A DNA stretch of 33,347 bases, taken from assembly GCF_000308855.1 (NCBI RefSeq), contig NZ_BAGM01000104.1, positions 1 through 33,347 of the forward strand, read 5' to 3'. Shown here one piece after another: positions 7,837-15,491 of the stretch. A program made the position numbers and the translations under genes. The stretch comes from Nocardia veterana NBRC 100344. Its GTDB lineage: Bacteria > Actinomycetota > Actinomycetes > Mycobacteriales > Mycobacteriaceae. The first letter of the stretch is position 1. Every line of letters begins with the position of its first letter. The notes below the pieces were generated by a model that saw only the letters and a program-made list of their open reading frames with translations, did no database searches and was not told where the DNA came from.

Positions 7837-9042
7837 ATGACAACGGACAGCGAGCCGACGGCCGGCACGGAACCGCCGGTGTTCGCGACCGACGAAGCGC
7901 AGGCCCGCCGCTGGCGCCTGGTGCTCGGCGCACCCGCCGAAACCGGCCTGGGCGGACTGGCGAATCCCGAGGACGCCGCGATGGATCGAGCGCTGTCGGC
8001 GCTGTACAACGCCGACGAGCACACGCCCTCGGACAAGCGAGCGGCCGGCCTCGGCGGTTCGGCCCCGAAGGTCGCGCGCTGGCTGGGCGATATCCGCACC
8101 TACTTCCCGTCCTCGGTGGTCGAGGTGATGCAGCGCGATGCCATCGACCGGCTCCAACTCACCGAACTCCTGCTGGAACCCGAACTGCTCGAGGCGGTCG
8201 AGCCCGACGTCCAGCTCGTCGGCACGCTGCTGAGCCTGAACCGCCTGATGCCCGAAACCACCAGGGCCACCGCGCGATCCGTCGTGGCGAAGGTGGTCCG
8301 CGAGATCGAGCGCCGACTGGCCGCGCGTACCGTCGCGGCGGTGTCCGGTGCGCTGAACCGCGCGGCCCGGGTCTCCCGGCCGCCGCTGCGAGATATCGAC
8401 TGGGACCGCACCATCCGGCGCAACCTCGCCCACTATCTGCCGGAGCATCGCACGGTCGTGCCGCAGCAGCTGGTCGGCTACGGCCGCAAGGCGCAGGCGG
8501 TGCGTCGCGAGGTGGTGCTCGCCATCGATCAATCGGGCTCGATGGCGGCCAGCGTCGTCTACGCCTCGGTCTTCGGCGCGGTACTCGCGTCGATGCGCTC
8601 GCTGAGGACCTCACTCGTGGTGTTCGACACCGCCGTGGTGGATCTCACCGACCGGCTGGCGGATCCGGTGGATGTGTTGTTCGGCACCCAACTCGGCGGC
8701 GGCACCGACATCAATCGGGCCATCGCCTACTGCGACGGGTTGATCACGCGCCCCGCCGACACCCTGTTCGTGCTGATCTCCGACCTGTACGAGGGCGGTA
8801 TCCGGGAGGAGATGCTGCGCCGGATCGCCACCATGACCGAAGCCGGGGTCCAGGTCCTCGTGCTGCTGGCGCTGTCGGACGAGGGAGCACCGGCCTACGA
8901 CCACGAGAATGCCGCCGCCCTGGCCGCGCTCGGGGTGCCCGCGTTCGCCTGCACCCCGGACCGGTTTCCCGACCTGCTCGCGGTCGCCCTCGACCGAGGC
9001 GATGTGTCGACCTGGGCCCGAGCGAACGCGAGCCGGCGGTGA
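7837..9042 (+). CDS. VWA (MIDAS) domain protein (YehP-like), MoxR partner
   Basis: A 401-residue protein with a C-terminal von Willebrand A domain. The metal-binding site is D231-x-S233-x-S235 (AIDQSGSM), then GGGTDINRA with the MIDAS threonine, then VLISD. The first 200 residues are helical and typical of VWA proteins paired with MoxR ATPases. The start at 7837 is chosen because ACGGAGG sits five bases upstream. An alternative ATG at 7783 overlaps the DUF5682 stop (ATGA) and would add 18 residues, which would match the coupling style of the rest of the operon. It is the last gene of the unit and is followed by a nested hairpin. Its likely role is to dock substrate or metal-bridged ligand to the AAA+ motor. 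Confidence 0.85.
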   Translation: MTTDSEPTAGTEPPVFATDEAQARRWRLVLGAPAETGLGGLANPEDAAMDRALSALYNADEHTPSDKRAAGLGGSAPKVARWLGDIRTYFPSSVVEVMQRDAIDRLQLTELLLEPELLEAVEPDVQLVGTLLSLNRLMPETTRATARSVVAKVVREIERRLAARTVAAVSGALNRAARVSRPPLRDIDWDRTIRRNLAHYLPEHRTVVPQQLVGYGRKAQAVRREVVLAIDQSGSMAASVVYASVFGAVLASMRSLRTSLVVFDTAVVDLTDRLADPVDVLFGTQLGGGTDINRAIAYCDGLITRPADTLFVLISDLYEGGIREEMLRRIATMTEAGVQVLVLLALSDEGAPAYDHENAAALAALGVPAFACTPDRFPDLLAVALDRGDVSTWARANASRR

Positions 9043-9048
9043 CGCCGT

Positions 9049-9102
9049 CCGCGGTTCGGCGAAAGCCGTTGCGGAGTCGCAACTCTCGGGCCCGAACCGC
9101 GG
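9049..9102 (+). terminator. Nested stem-loop after the VWA gene
   Basis: An 11-base outer stem CCGCGGTTCGG (9049-9059) pairs with CCGAACCGCGG (9092-9102). It encloses a perfect inner hairpin GTTGCG-GAGT-CGCAAC (9068-9083). There is no U tract. It lies just past the operon's stop codon, where a terminator or 3'-end stabiliser is expected. Confidence 0.5.
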
Positions 9103-9203
9103 GGTGGGCCGATCACCTGGCGTTCCCCGGGTCGCCCGTCGCCCTCGGTGGCAAGAGTCCGCGGCGATCGGCGGGCCGCGCGCCGGCGCGGAAATCGACG
9201 CGA

Positions 9204-9209
9204 TAACTT
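9204..9209 (+). promoter_or_regulatory. -10 element for a leaderless transcript
   Basis: TAACTT ends six bases before the GTG at 9216, and no ribosome binding site is visible. The spacing fits transcription starting at the start codon. No clear -35 is present. Confidence 0.35.
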
Positions 9210-9215
9210 GGACTC

Positions 9216-9818
9216 GTGTTGAAGAATTCCGTGGCCACGACGGCAGGAGCATGGCGGGTAGCAGACGGCACTGCGGTGTCATTTCGTGAAGCGGCGGTGG
9301 CCTGGGCATTGGCCGCCCATGCCGAACTGGCCGAAACCGCGACCGGGTACGGGCATTTCATCACTGTGAACGAGCTGGCCGAGCGGATTCAGGAGGTTTC
9401 GGGGGTGCACACCGAGGCACCCACCCGCACCTGGATGGCCGCGATCCTGCGCAAGGTCGCCCGGCGCTGCCACGCCGCCGGCGAACCGCCGCTGACCGCC
9501 CTGTGTGTGCGCCAGAACCACACCGTCGGCGACGACTACAAATATGTGCTCGAACTCGCCGGCCTGCCGATCCCGGACGACCTCGAACTGCACGCCGCCT
9601 ATGCCCGGTGGCAGTGCTATCAGCACTACGGCGCCGACATGCCCGCCGATGTGGGCGTACCGCCGCTGACGCCGAAGGTCGATGCCCGCCGTCGCGGTCG
9701 CAGCGCCACCAAAACCACTGTCGCGCAGGAGGAGAAATCCGCCGAACCGCGCCCGGCGGTGTGCTCGCAGTGCTTCATTCAACTGCCGGCCGGCGGCGTC
9801 TGCCAGTACTGCGCCTGA
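9216..9818 (+). CDS. Uncharacterised protein with C-terminal zinc ribbon
   Basis: A 200-residue protein of no family I recognise. The N-terminal 140 residues are a compact helical domain (ITVNELAERIQEVSG...WMAAILRKVARRCHAAG), possibly winged-helix-like. A basic linker (DARRRGRSATKT) follows. The end has CSQCF...GGVCQYC, two CxxC pairs that should form a zinc ribbon, as in nucleic-acid or protein binding modules. It starts at GTG 9216, probably on a leaderless message; GTG 9231 is an alternative. It lies downstream of the SWIM-MoxR operon on the same strand but is separated by 173 bases and a hairpin, so it is probably its own unit. Its function is unknown. Confidence 0.75.
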   Translation: MLKNSVATTAGAWRVADGTAVSFREAAVAWALAAHAELAETATGYGHFITVNELAERIQEVSGVHTEAPTRTWMAAILRKVARRCHAAGEPPLTALCVRQNHTVGDDYKYVLELAGLPIPDDLELHAAYARWQCYQHYGADMPADVGVPPLTPKVDARRRGRSATKTTVAQEEKSAEPRPAVCSQCFIQLPAGGVCQYCA

Positions 9819-9831
9819 TTCACATCTCGAC

Positions 9832-9861
9832 CGCGGCTGGGCGCCGACACGCCCAGCCGCG
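9832..9861. terminator. Bidirectional terminator between convergent genes
   Basis: A perfect 12-base stem CGCGGCTGGGCG / CGCCCAGCCGCG with loop CCGACA lies in the 48-base gap between the zinc-ribbon gene and the ABC permease stop. It lacks a U tract, as is common in actinobacteria. Confidence 0.75.
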
Positions 9862-9866
9862 CCCAC

Positions 9867-12386
9867 TCACAGATCGGCGATCGCCGCCAGCGGTGGCGTG
9901 CGCGCCGCCCGGACGGCCGGCCACAGTGCCGCAAGCACACCCACCAGCGCCGAGCCGATCAACATGGCGACGATCTGCGACCACGGCACCGCGATGGTGC
10001 TCAAGCCCAGATCGGACAGGGTTCGCAGGAATCCGACACCCAGGCCCAGGCCGAGCACCACACCGACCACCGCACCGAAGACCGCGATCAACATCGATTC
10101 GAGGTAGATCGTTCGTCGCACCTGCGGTCGCTGCATGCCGACCGCACGCAACATGCCGATCTCCCGCCGGCGTTCGACCACCGACAGCGCGAGCGTGTTG
10201 ACGATTCCCAGAATCGCGATGACCACCGCGAGCGCGAGCAGACCGTAGAGGATCGCGAGCATCATGTTGATCTGCTTGCCCTGGGCGCCCTTGAATTCCT
10301 CCCGGTCCTGCACCTGCACCACCACGTAGGACGCGGTCGCCTTCTCCAGGTTGCCGCGCATCGCGGCGACGTCGGCCCCCGGCGCCGCCTTGACCAGAAC
10401 GATCAGATCGGTCCGGAAGGCCACCGGCATCACCTGGTTGTACAGGTCCGGCGCCACCACCAGTGGGCCGAGCAGCTGACTGTCGGCGTAGATACCGGCC
10501 ACCGTCACCCGGAACTTCTTGTTGTCCACGCTGGTGACCTCGACCTGCTGACCCGCACGCCAATTCCGGTCGCCCGCTTCGGTTTCCGAGACGAGCAGGG
10601 AATTGCCGGTGAGATTGTCGGTGCCCTGCCGGATGTCGTAGCGCAACACCCCGGCCATCGGCGCATCCGGCGACGTACCGGTCACCTGATCGTCGCCGAC
10701 GCGCAACGCCACACCGCGGAACGCGACCACATCCGACACCCCGGGAACCGATCGCGCGGCCTCCGCGGCACCGAGCGGGACACCGATCATCTGCGGTCCG
10801 GCCAAGACGTAGTCGGCGTTCACACCCTTGTCGACCAGCTCGCCGACGCTGGCCTTCGCCGAGGCCCCGAGCATCCCGATCGCCGAGACCAGCATCAGTC
10901 CCAGGGTGAGCGCGAACGCCGTGGCGGCGGTGCGACGCGGATTGCGGATCGCGTTGTTGCGGGCCATCGCGCCGATCGCGCCGAACGGCCGCACCAGCAG
11001 GCCGAGCGCGCCGACCACCGGCCGAGACAGTGCCGGCGAGGCGAACAGCACGGCGAGAATCATCGCGGCCGCACCGATGCCGACCGTCGCGGCGGCATTG
11101 CCGCCGGTGTTGCGGGCTCCCAGCACCACCAGGATCACACCGATCACCGCCAGCACCGCGCCGATGACGGTCCGAACCCGCAAGGATTCACCCACCGAGG
11201 CGAACTCCTCGCGCATCGCCTCGACCGGCGGAATCTTCGCCGCCCGACGCGCGGGGGCGTACGCGCTGGCCACCGTCACCACCAGCCCGATCCCGATCGC
11301 GGCCAGCACCGTACGCGGCAAGACCTGCATGGTGCCGGTGGGCAACCCCAGATCGAAGGCGTTGAGCAATGCCGAGAGTCCGAAGGCCAGCCCGATCCCG
11401 GCGGCCAGGCCCAGCACACTCCCGAGCAAACCGATCACGACGGCCTCGGACACCACCGAAAGACCGACCTGCCGCCGGCCGGCACCGACCGCCCGCAGCA
11501 GCGCCAACTCTCGCAGGCGCTGCGCCACGATCATCGAGAAGGTGTTGTAGATGATGAAGGTGCCGACCACCAGTGCGATCGCGCCGAAGGCCAGCAGGAA
11601 GTAGTTGACGAATTTCAGCGCATTGCCCACCTGCGCCTTCAGATCGGCACGGACCTGATCGCCGTCCATCACCTTGTAGTCCGGGACCGTCCGGGCGATC
11701 CGGTCGCGCAGCACGTCCGGGGAAACCCCCGGCGCGGCAGCCACATCCACATAGGCGACGTGCTCACCGTCGGTGAACAGTTCCCGCGCCTGCGCATCGT
11801 CGAGCAGCAGTCCGATGAATCCGCCGGTGTCGGAGGACACGTCGTAGATGCCGCTGACGGTCATATCGATCGTGCCGCGCGCGGGGATCAGCACCTTGGC
11901 CTTGTCGCCCACGTGCAGGCCCGCTCGGTCGGCGCCGCCGGAGTTGATCGCGACCTGTCCCGGTGTCACCGGCGCCACTCCGGCGACGAAATGCTCCGGT
12001 TCGGCGATCGCCCTGTCGGGCGGCAGATACGAGCGACCCCAGCTCGGGGCGCCGCCGGTCTGCACGGCATGCCCGTCCTTCAGCAGTACGACCGGTCCCT
12101 GCACGGCCGGCGCGACCGCCCGCACCCCCTCGGTGCCGGCCACCTTCGCCACGACATCGTTCGGAACGCCGAGCGACTGAGCATGTTTCGGCTCGACGCG
12201 CACATCCACGCCCCGCGCCTGATCGGCGAAGATCCCGTCGAAGGTGCGCTGCAGGGTATCGGTGAACACGAACGAGCCCGCCACGAACGCGGTACCCAGC
12301 ACGACCGACAACAACGTCAACGCCAGCCGCAGCTTGTGCGCGGCCAGATTGCGCAAGACCACCTTGCGCATCGGAGATCCGGCCAT
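9867..12386 (-). CDS. FtsX/MacB-type ABC transporter permease
   Basis: An 839-residue integral membrane permease with two FtsX domains. A first transmembrane helix follows MRKVVLRNLAAHKLRLALTLLSVV, then a large extracytoplasmic region, then helices containing RLRELALLRAVGAGRRQ. A second copy of the layout ends with RRREIGMLRAVGMQRPQ and terminal helices. ATG 12386 is chosen because MAGSPMRKVV begins at the normal family N-terminus; an upstream extension to 12434 would read antisense through the repeat element. It pairs with the ATP-binding subunit upstream and is separated from it by a short coding element. Such exporters move lipids, peptides or antibiotics, or transmit mechanical signals in the envelope. 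The substrate cannot be told. Confidence 0.9.
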   Translation of the reverse strand: MAGSPMRKVVLRNLAAHKLRLALTLLSVVLGTAFVAGSFVFTDTLQRTFDGIFADQARGVDVRVEPKHAQSLGVPNDVVAKVAGTEGVRAVAPAVQGPVVLLKDGHAVQTGGAPSWGRSYLPPDRAIAEPEHFVAGVAPVTPGQVAINSGGADRAGLHVGDKAKVLIPARGTIDMTVSGIYDVSSDTGGFIGLLLDDAQARELFTDGEHVAYVDVAAAPGVSPDVLRDRIARTVPDYKVMDGDQVRADLKAQVGNALKFVNYFLLAFGAIALVVGTFIIYNTFSMIVAQRLRELALLRAVGAGRRQVGLSVVSEAVVIGLLGSVLGLAAGIGLAFGLSALLNAFDLGLPTGTMQVLPRTVLAAIGIGLVVTVASAYAPARRAAKIPPVEAMREEFASVGESLRVRTVIGAVLAVIGVILVVLGARNTGGNAAATVGIGAAAMILAVLFASPALSRPVVGALGLLVRPFGAIGAMARNNAIRNPRRTAATAFALTLGLMLVSAIGMLGASAKASVGELVDKGVNADYVLAGPQMIGVPLGAAEAARSVPGVSDVVAFRGVALRVGDDQVTGTSPDAPMAGVLRYDIRQGTDNLTGNSLLVSETEAGDRNWRAGQQVEVTSVDNKKFRVTVAGIYADSQLLGPLVVAPDLYNQVMPVAFRTDLIVLVKAAPGADVAAMRGNLEKATASYVVVQVQDREEFKGAQGKQINMMLAILYGLLALAVVIAILGIVNTLALSVVERRREIGMLRAVGMQRPQVRRTIYLESMLIAVFGAVVGVVLGLGLGVGFLRTLSDLGLSTIAVPWSQIVAMLIGSALVGVLAALWPAVRAARTPPLAAIADL

Positions 12387-12388
12387 GC

Positions 12389-12529
12389 CTACACCCCCAC
12401 TGTCATGCGGGACACCCGCACCCGGTCGGCGCAATGAGCAGCTGCGCGATTGTCACTCATCACGCCCCGTGCCATGCGGGACACCCGCACCCGGTCGGCG
12501 CAATGAGCAGCTGCGCGATTGTCACTCAT
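12389..12529 (-). CDS. 46-residue tandem-duplicated coupling peptide between ABC subunits
   Basis: The minus strand has a 46-codon frame whose ATG overlaps the stop of the ABC ATPase (TGATG) and whose TAG ends two bases before the permease ATG. It is two in-frame copies of a 23-codon unit, each starting MSDNRAAAHCADRVRVSRM; they differ only in the last four codons (ARGV versus TVGV). A related 23-codon unit joins the CoA-transferase and lyase genes near 18.5 kb. Whether the peptide itself acts or the element only carries ribosomes across is unknown. Overlap at both ends and preservation of frame after duplication argue that it is translated. Confidence 0.55.
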   Translation of the reverse strand: MSDNRAAAHCADRVRVSRMARGVMSDNRAAAHCADRVRVSRMTVGV

Positions 12530-12535
12530 CACGCC
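12404..12535 (-). repeat. 63-base direct repeat, two copies with a 69-base period
   Basis: Copies at 12404-12466 and 12473-12535 appear identical over 63 bases. Each contains, on the minus strand, TGCGGG-TGT-CCCGCA (12475-12489 in one copy), a perfect six-base stem. A diverged relative, in the sense orientation of its own operon, lies at 18533-18593. Confidence 0.9.
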
Positions 12536-13293
12536 TCCAGCGACTTCATTCGGTCCAGGACCGATTCCGCTGTCGGGTCTCGCAATTCGTCGACGATGCG
12601 GCCGTCGGCGAGGAAGATCACGCGGTCGGCGTAGGAGGCGGCATGCGGTTCGTGGGTCACGATCACCACGGTCTGCCCGAATTCGTCGACCGCCGCGCGC
12701 AGGATCGACAGCACCTCCCCCGACGAGCGGGAATCGAGGTTTCCGGTCGGTTCGTCACCGAAGATGATGTCGGGCCGGCCCACCAGGGCACGCGCGCACG
12801 CCACCCGCTGCTGTTGACCACCGGACAACTCACTGGGACGGTGCCCGAGGCGATCCCGCAACCCCAGCCGGTCGATCACCGTATCCAGCCACTGCTGGTC
12901 CGGCTTGCGACCCGCGATATCCAGCGGCAGGGTGATGTTCTCGAGGGCCGTCAGCGTCGGAACCAGGTTGAACGCCTGGAAGACGAAGCCGATGCGATCG
13001 CGGCGCAGCCGGGTCATCTGTTTGTCCGACAGCCCGGTCAGATCGGTATCGCCGATCCGCACGGTCCCCGAGGTGGCACTGTCCAGCCCGGCCAGACAGT
13101 GCATGAGGGTGGATTTTCCGGATCCGGACGGGCCCATGATCGCGGTGAACTCGCGCTGGGCGAACTCGACCGAAACCCCGTCGAGGGCGCGGACCTGGGT
13201 GTCTCCGGATCCGTACAGCTTCATCAGGTCGGTGGCGCGGGCCGCGAGGGTGGTCGTCGCGGCGGGTTCGGTGCCCAGGGCATCGGCAGTCAT
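12529..13293 (-). CDS. ABC transporter ATP-binding protein (LolD/MacB type)
   Basis: A 254-residue nucleotide-binding subunit with Walker A GPSGSGKS (54-61), Q-loop Gln106 (VFQAFN), signature LSGGQQQR (156-163) and Walker B ending GDEPTGNLD (Asp180, Glu181). VIVTHEPH supplies the switch histidine. The length and motifs are those of the LolD/FtsE/MacB group that serves FtsX-type permeases, which is the next gene. The start at 13293 follows GGAG and gives the usual N-terminus; an in-frame extension upstream would cover the divergent PAP2 gene. Its stop overlaps the start of the short coupling ORF. Confidence 0.92.
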   Translation of the reverse strand: MTADALGTEPAATTTLAARATDLMKLYGSGDTQVRALDGVSVEFAQREFTAIMGPSGSGKSTLMHCLAGLDSATSGTVRIGDTDLTGLSDKQMTRLRRDRIGFVFQAFNLVPTLTALENITLPLDIAGRKPDQQWLDTVIDRLGLRDRLGHRPSELSGGQQQRVACARALVGRPDIIFGDEPTGNLDSRSSGEVLSILRAAVDEFGQTVVIVTHEPHAASYADRVIFLADGRIVDELRDPTAESVLDRMKSLEA

Positions 13294-13380
13294 GGTCTCC
13301 AGTCTGGTCAACCGGCCGTGAGCGCGCCATCGGGAATATCCCCCAATACCGTGGGCGCATCCGATCCGAGGCGAGGCACA

Positions 13381-13386
13381 TATTCT
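13381..13386 (+). promoter_or_regulatory. -10 element for leaderless PAP2 transcript
   Basis: TATTCT ends six bases before ATG 13393, with no ribosome site visible. No convincing -35. Confidence 0.4.
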
Positions 13387-13392
13387 CGGGCC

Positions 13393-14148
13393 ATGGCTCT
13401 GCTCGTGCCGATCCTGCTCGCCGTCGTCGGTGTTGTCGTCGCGACGCAGCACGACCGGCTGCGGTGGCGACTGGCCGGTGCGATCATCGGTTTTGCCGTC
13501 GTGCTGGGGGCGGCCGCGCAGCTCACCGCCGATGTGCGCGGCGGTGGTGGCAGTACACGCATCGATCGGCCGATCGCGGACTGGGTGCTCGACCATCGCC
13601 TGACCTGGCTGAATCCGGTGGTGCGCAGCCTCACCGACTTCGGTGGCGTCGCCGCGATGACGGCGCTGACGCTCGCGGCCTGCGCCTGGTTCGGTTGGCG
13701 GCGGCAATGGGCCCCGCTGCTGACGACGGCAGCGGTCGGTGCCGGTGCGGCTGTGATCGGATCGATCATGAAGTCCGCGATCGGCCGCCACCGCCCGCCG
13801 GCGATCGATCAGCTGGTCGTGGCGACCAATGCGTCGTACCCCTCCGGGCATACCCTGGGCAGCACCGCCGTGGCCGGCGTGGTGGCCGCGATGATCGCCT
13901 GCTCAGCCGGGCAGCGGCGGTCCCGCGTCCTGGCCGTGCCGGCGGCTGCGCTGTTCGCCCTGGTGATCGGGGTTTCCCGGATATATCTCGGGGTGCACTG
14001 GACCACCGATGTGCTGGCCGGCTGGGCGATCGGCCTGACCTGGCTCACCCTGTGCCTGACGCCGTATCTGTGGTGGCGCTCCCGGCTCAGCTCGTCGCGG
14101 CCAGCACGACCAGCACGATCAACAGCAGAACCACCACGCCGACGATGA
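13393..14148 (+). CDS. PAP2-family membrane phosphatase
   Basis: A 251-residue membrane protein with the three PAP2 signature parts: K127-x6-R134-P135 (KSAIGRHRP), P150-SGH153, and SRIYLGVHWTTD with the second catalytic His. Several hydrophobic helices surround them. Members dephosphorylate lipid pyrophosphates or phosphatidic acid at the membrane, for example undecaprenyl pyrophosphate. The exact substrate is open. It probably starts leaderless at ATG 13393. Its basic C-terminal tail overlaps the convergent kinase gene by 62 bases, so the two 3' ends are mutually antisense. Confidence 0.87.
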   Translation: MALLVPILLAVVGVVVATQHDRLRWRLAGAIIGFAVVLGAAAQLTADVRGGGGSTRIDRPIADWVLDHRLTWLNPVVRSLTDFGGVAAMTALTLAACAWFGWRRQWAPLLTTAAVGAGAAVIGSIMKSAIGRHRPPAIDQLVVATNASYPSGHTLGSTAVAGVVAAMIACSAGQRRSRVLAVPAAALFALVIGVSRIYLGVHWTTDVLAGWAIGLTWLTLCLTPYLWWRSRLSSSRPARPARSTAEPPRRR

Positions 14149-15328
14149 TCGCGACGATCACCCCGGTATTCGATTTCGGCGCCTGCGCCGGGCGGATCTG
14201 ATTCATCGGCGGCGGGTTGTGATAGCCGTAGGGCTGGTTGAACTGTCCGGAGGCGCCGTAGGGCGGCTGATTCATCGGCCGCATCCCGGTCGCCGGATGT
14301 GGTTGCGGCGCGGGCTGATGCGGGGCGGCCGCCTGATACGGCATCGGGGCGGGTTGCGGCCGCGGCACATGCGGTGACGACGGTCCCGTGGCCGGGCGCT
14401 GAGCGACCGGATTGCCGGGACCGGTCGCCGGCCGTCCGATGGTCGGCACGGCCGGGCCGGTGTAGGGCGCGGCGGTGGGCATCCGGGGCGCGCTCGGCGG
14501 CGACACCGCACGGCGAGCCGCGGCGGCGAAGTCGGCACAGGTGTCGAAACGGTCGGCGGCACGCTTGGACATCGCCTTGAGCAGAACGGCGTCCAAGCCC
14601 GCGGGCAGTCCCGGCCGAACGCTGCTCAAGGCCGGCGGCGGTCCCTGCAGGTGACCGCGGATCACCGCCGCCGGATTCGGCGCGTTGAACGGGCCGCGTC
14701 CGGTGAACAACCAGAACAGGCTGCAGGCCAGCGAATATTGATCGGAGCGCCCGTCCAGTGCGGCGCCGGTCAGTTGCTCGGGTGAGGCGTAGGCCAGGGT
14801 CGCGGTGAAGGTACCGGTCTGGGTGAGGTGGCCGCCGTCGTCGCGCAGGCGCGCGATCCCGAAGTCGGTGAGGTAGACCCGCTCGCCCTTACCGCCCGTG
14901 GACCGGGCCAGCAACATGTTGCCCGGCTTGACGTCGCGGTGCATCACGCCGTTGCCGTGGGCGTAGTCGAGCGCCTCGGCCACTTCCGCGATGATCTGCA
15001 CGGCACGGGTGGGGGGCAGTTTCTGCGGATCCACACTGGCGGCGTCGATTCCGTCGATGTACTGCATGGAGATCCAGAGCTGACCGTCCTCGAGGCCTCG
15101 GTCGTAGACCGTCACGACCTTCGGGTGATCGAGCTGAGCGACCAGATCGGCCTCCCGCTCGAAGCGGGCCCGGATCTCCGGATCGGCGACCATCTCCCGG
15201 TTGAGCAGCTTCAACGCGGTCATACGCGGCAATCGCGGATGTTTGGCCAGATAGACCTGCCCCATACCACCGCGGCCCAACAGTCGTTCGATGACGTAGC
15301 CCGCGAACACATCGCCGCTTGCCAGCAT
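14087..15328 (-). CDS. Membrane-anchored Ser/Thr protein kinase without sensor domain
   Basis: A 413-residue Hanks-type kinase. It has the glycine loop GRGGMG (18-23), catalytic Lys40 (TALKLL), HRDVKPGN with Asp132, DFG at 155-157, and ASPEQ in the activation segment. After residue 270 comes a Pro/Ala/Gln-rich juxtamembrane linker (PATGPGNP, PHQPAPQPHP, QPYGYHNPPP), then one transmembrane helix near 388-410 and only about four residues outside. Most mycobacterial relatives carry PASTA or other sensor domains; this one has none, so sensing must be intracellular or through a partner. ATG 15328 follows GGGAGCGGGG. Transcribed divergently from endonuclease IV. Confidence 0.92.
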   Translation of the reverse strand: MLASGDVFAGYVIERLLGRGGMGQVYLAKHPRLPRMTALKLLNREMVADPEIRARFEREADLVAQLDHPKVVTVYDRGLEDGQLWISMQYIDGIDAASVDPQKLPPTRAVQIIAEVAEALDYAHGNGVMHRDVKPGNMLLARSTGGKGERVYLTDFGIARLRDDGGHLTQTGTFTATLAYASPEQLTGAALDGRSDQYSLACSLFWLFTGRGPFNAPNPAAVIRGHLQGPPPALSSVRPGLPAGLDAVLLKAMSKRAADRFDTCADFAAAARRAVSPPSAPRMPTAAPYTGPAVPTIGRPATGPGNPVAQRPATGPSSPHVPRPQPAPMPYQAAAPHQPAPQPHPATGMRPMNQPPYGASGQFNQPYGYHNPPPMNQIRPAQAPKSNTGVIVAIIVGVVVLLLIVLVVLAATS

Positions 15329-15461
15329 GCCCCGCTCCCACTTCCCGTGCCGGAATCACCGAAACCATAGCAGTCGCCCGAGATCGGAATCCTCGATCGA
15401 CGATGCCGCCACTGCCCGGCCCGTGCGGGCCACTGCGCCGCTCGGACGCCGGTCCCGCCCC

Positions 15462-15484
15462 GTGTCGGTGGCTACCGATACGCT
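15462..15484 (+). promoter_or_regulatory. RecA-NDp-type (PafBC) damage promoter of endonuclease IV
   Basis: GTGTCGGTG (15462-15470), exactly eight bases, then TACGCT (15479-15484). This differs from the consensus TTGTCRGTG-N8-TAnnnT only in the first base. Transcription would begin at about 15491-15492, the ATG itself, so the message is probably leaderless. Confidence 0.6.
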
Positions 15485-15491
15485 CTCTGCC

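Noticed and set aside
6011..7933. 640-residue minus-strand open frame inside the DUF5682 region
   Set aside because: It is a GC-driven shadow of the DUF5682 gene, with Gln/Arg-rich composition and no domain; the plus strand carries family motifs and coupled starts.
12404..12535. CRISPR-like repeat array
   Set aside because: There are only two 63-base copies with a six-base gap, no variable spacers and no cas genes. They keep a reading frame between two operon genes.
12434..12634. Plus-strand ORF through the direct repeat (MSSCAIVTHH repeated)
   Set aside because: It runs antisense to the coupled minus-strand micro-ORF and to the 3' end of the ABC ATPase, with no ribosome site.
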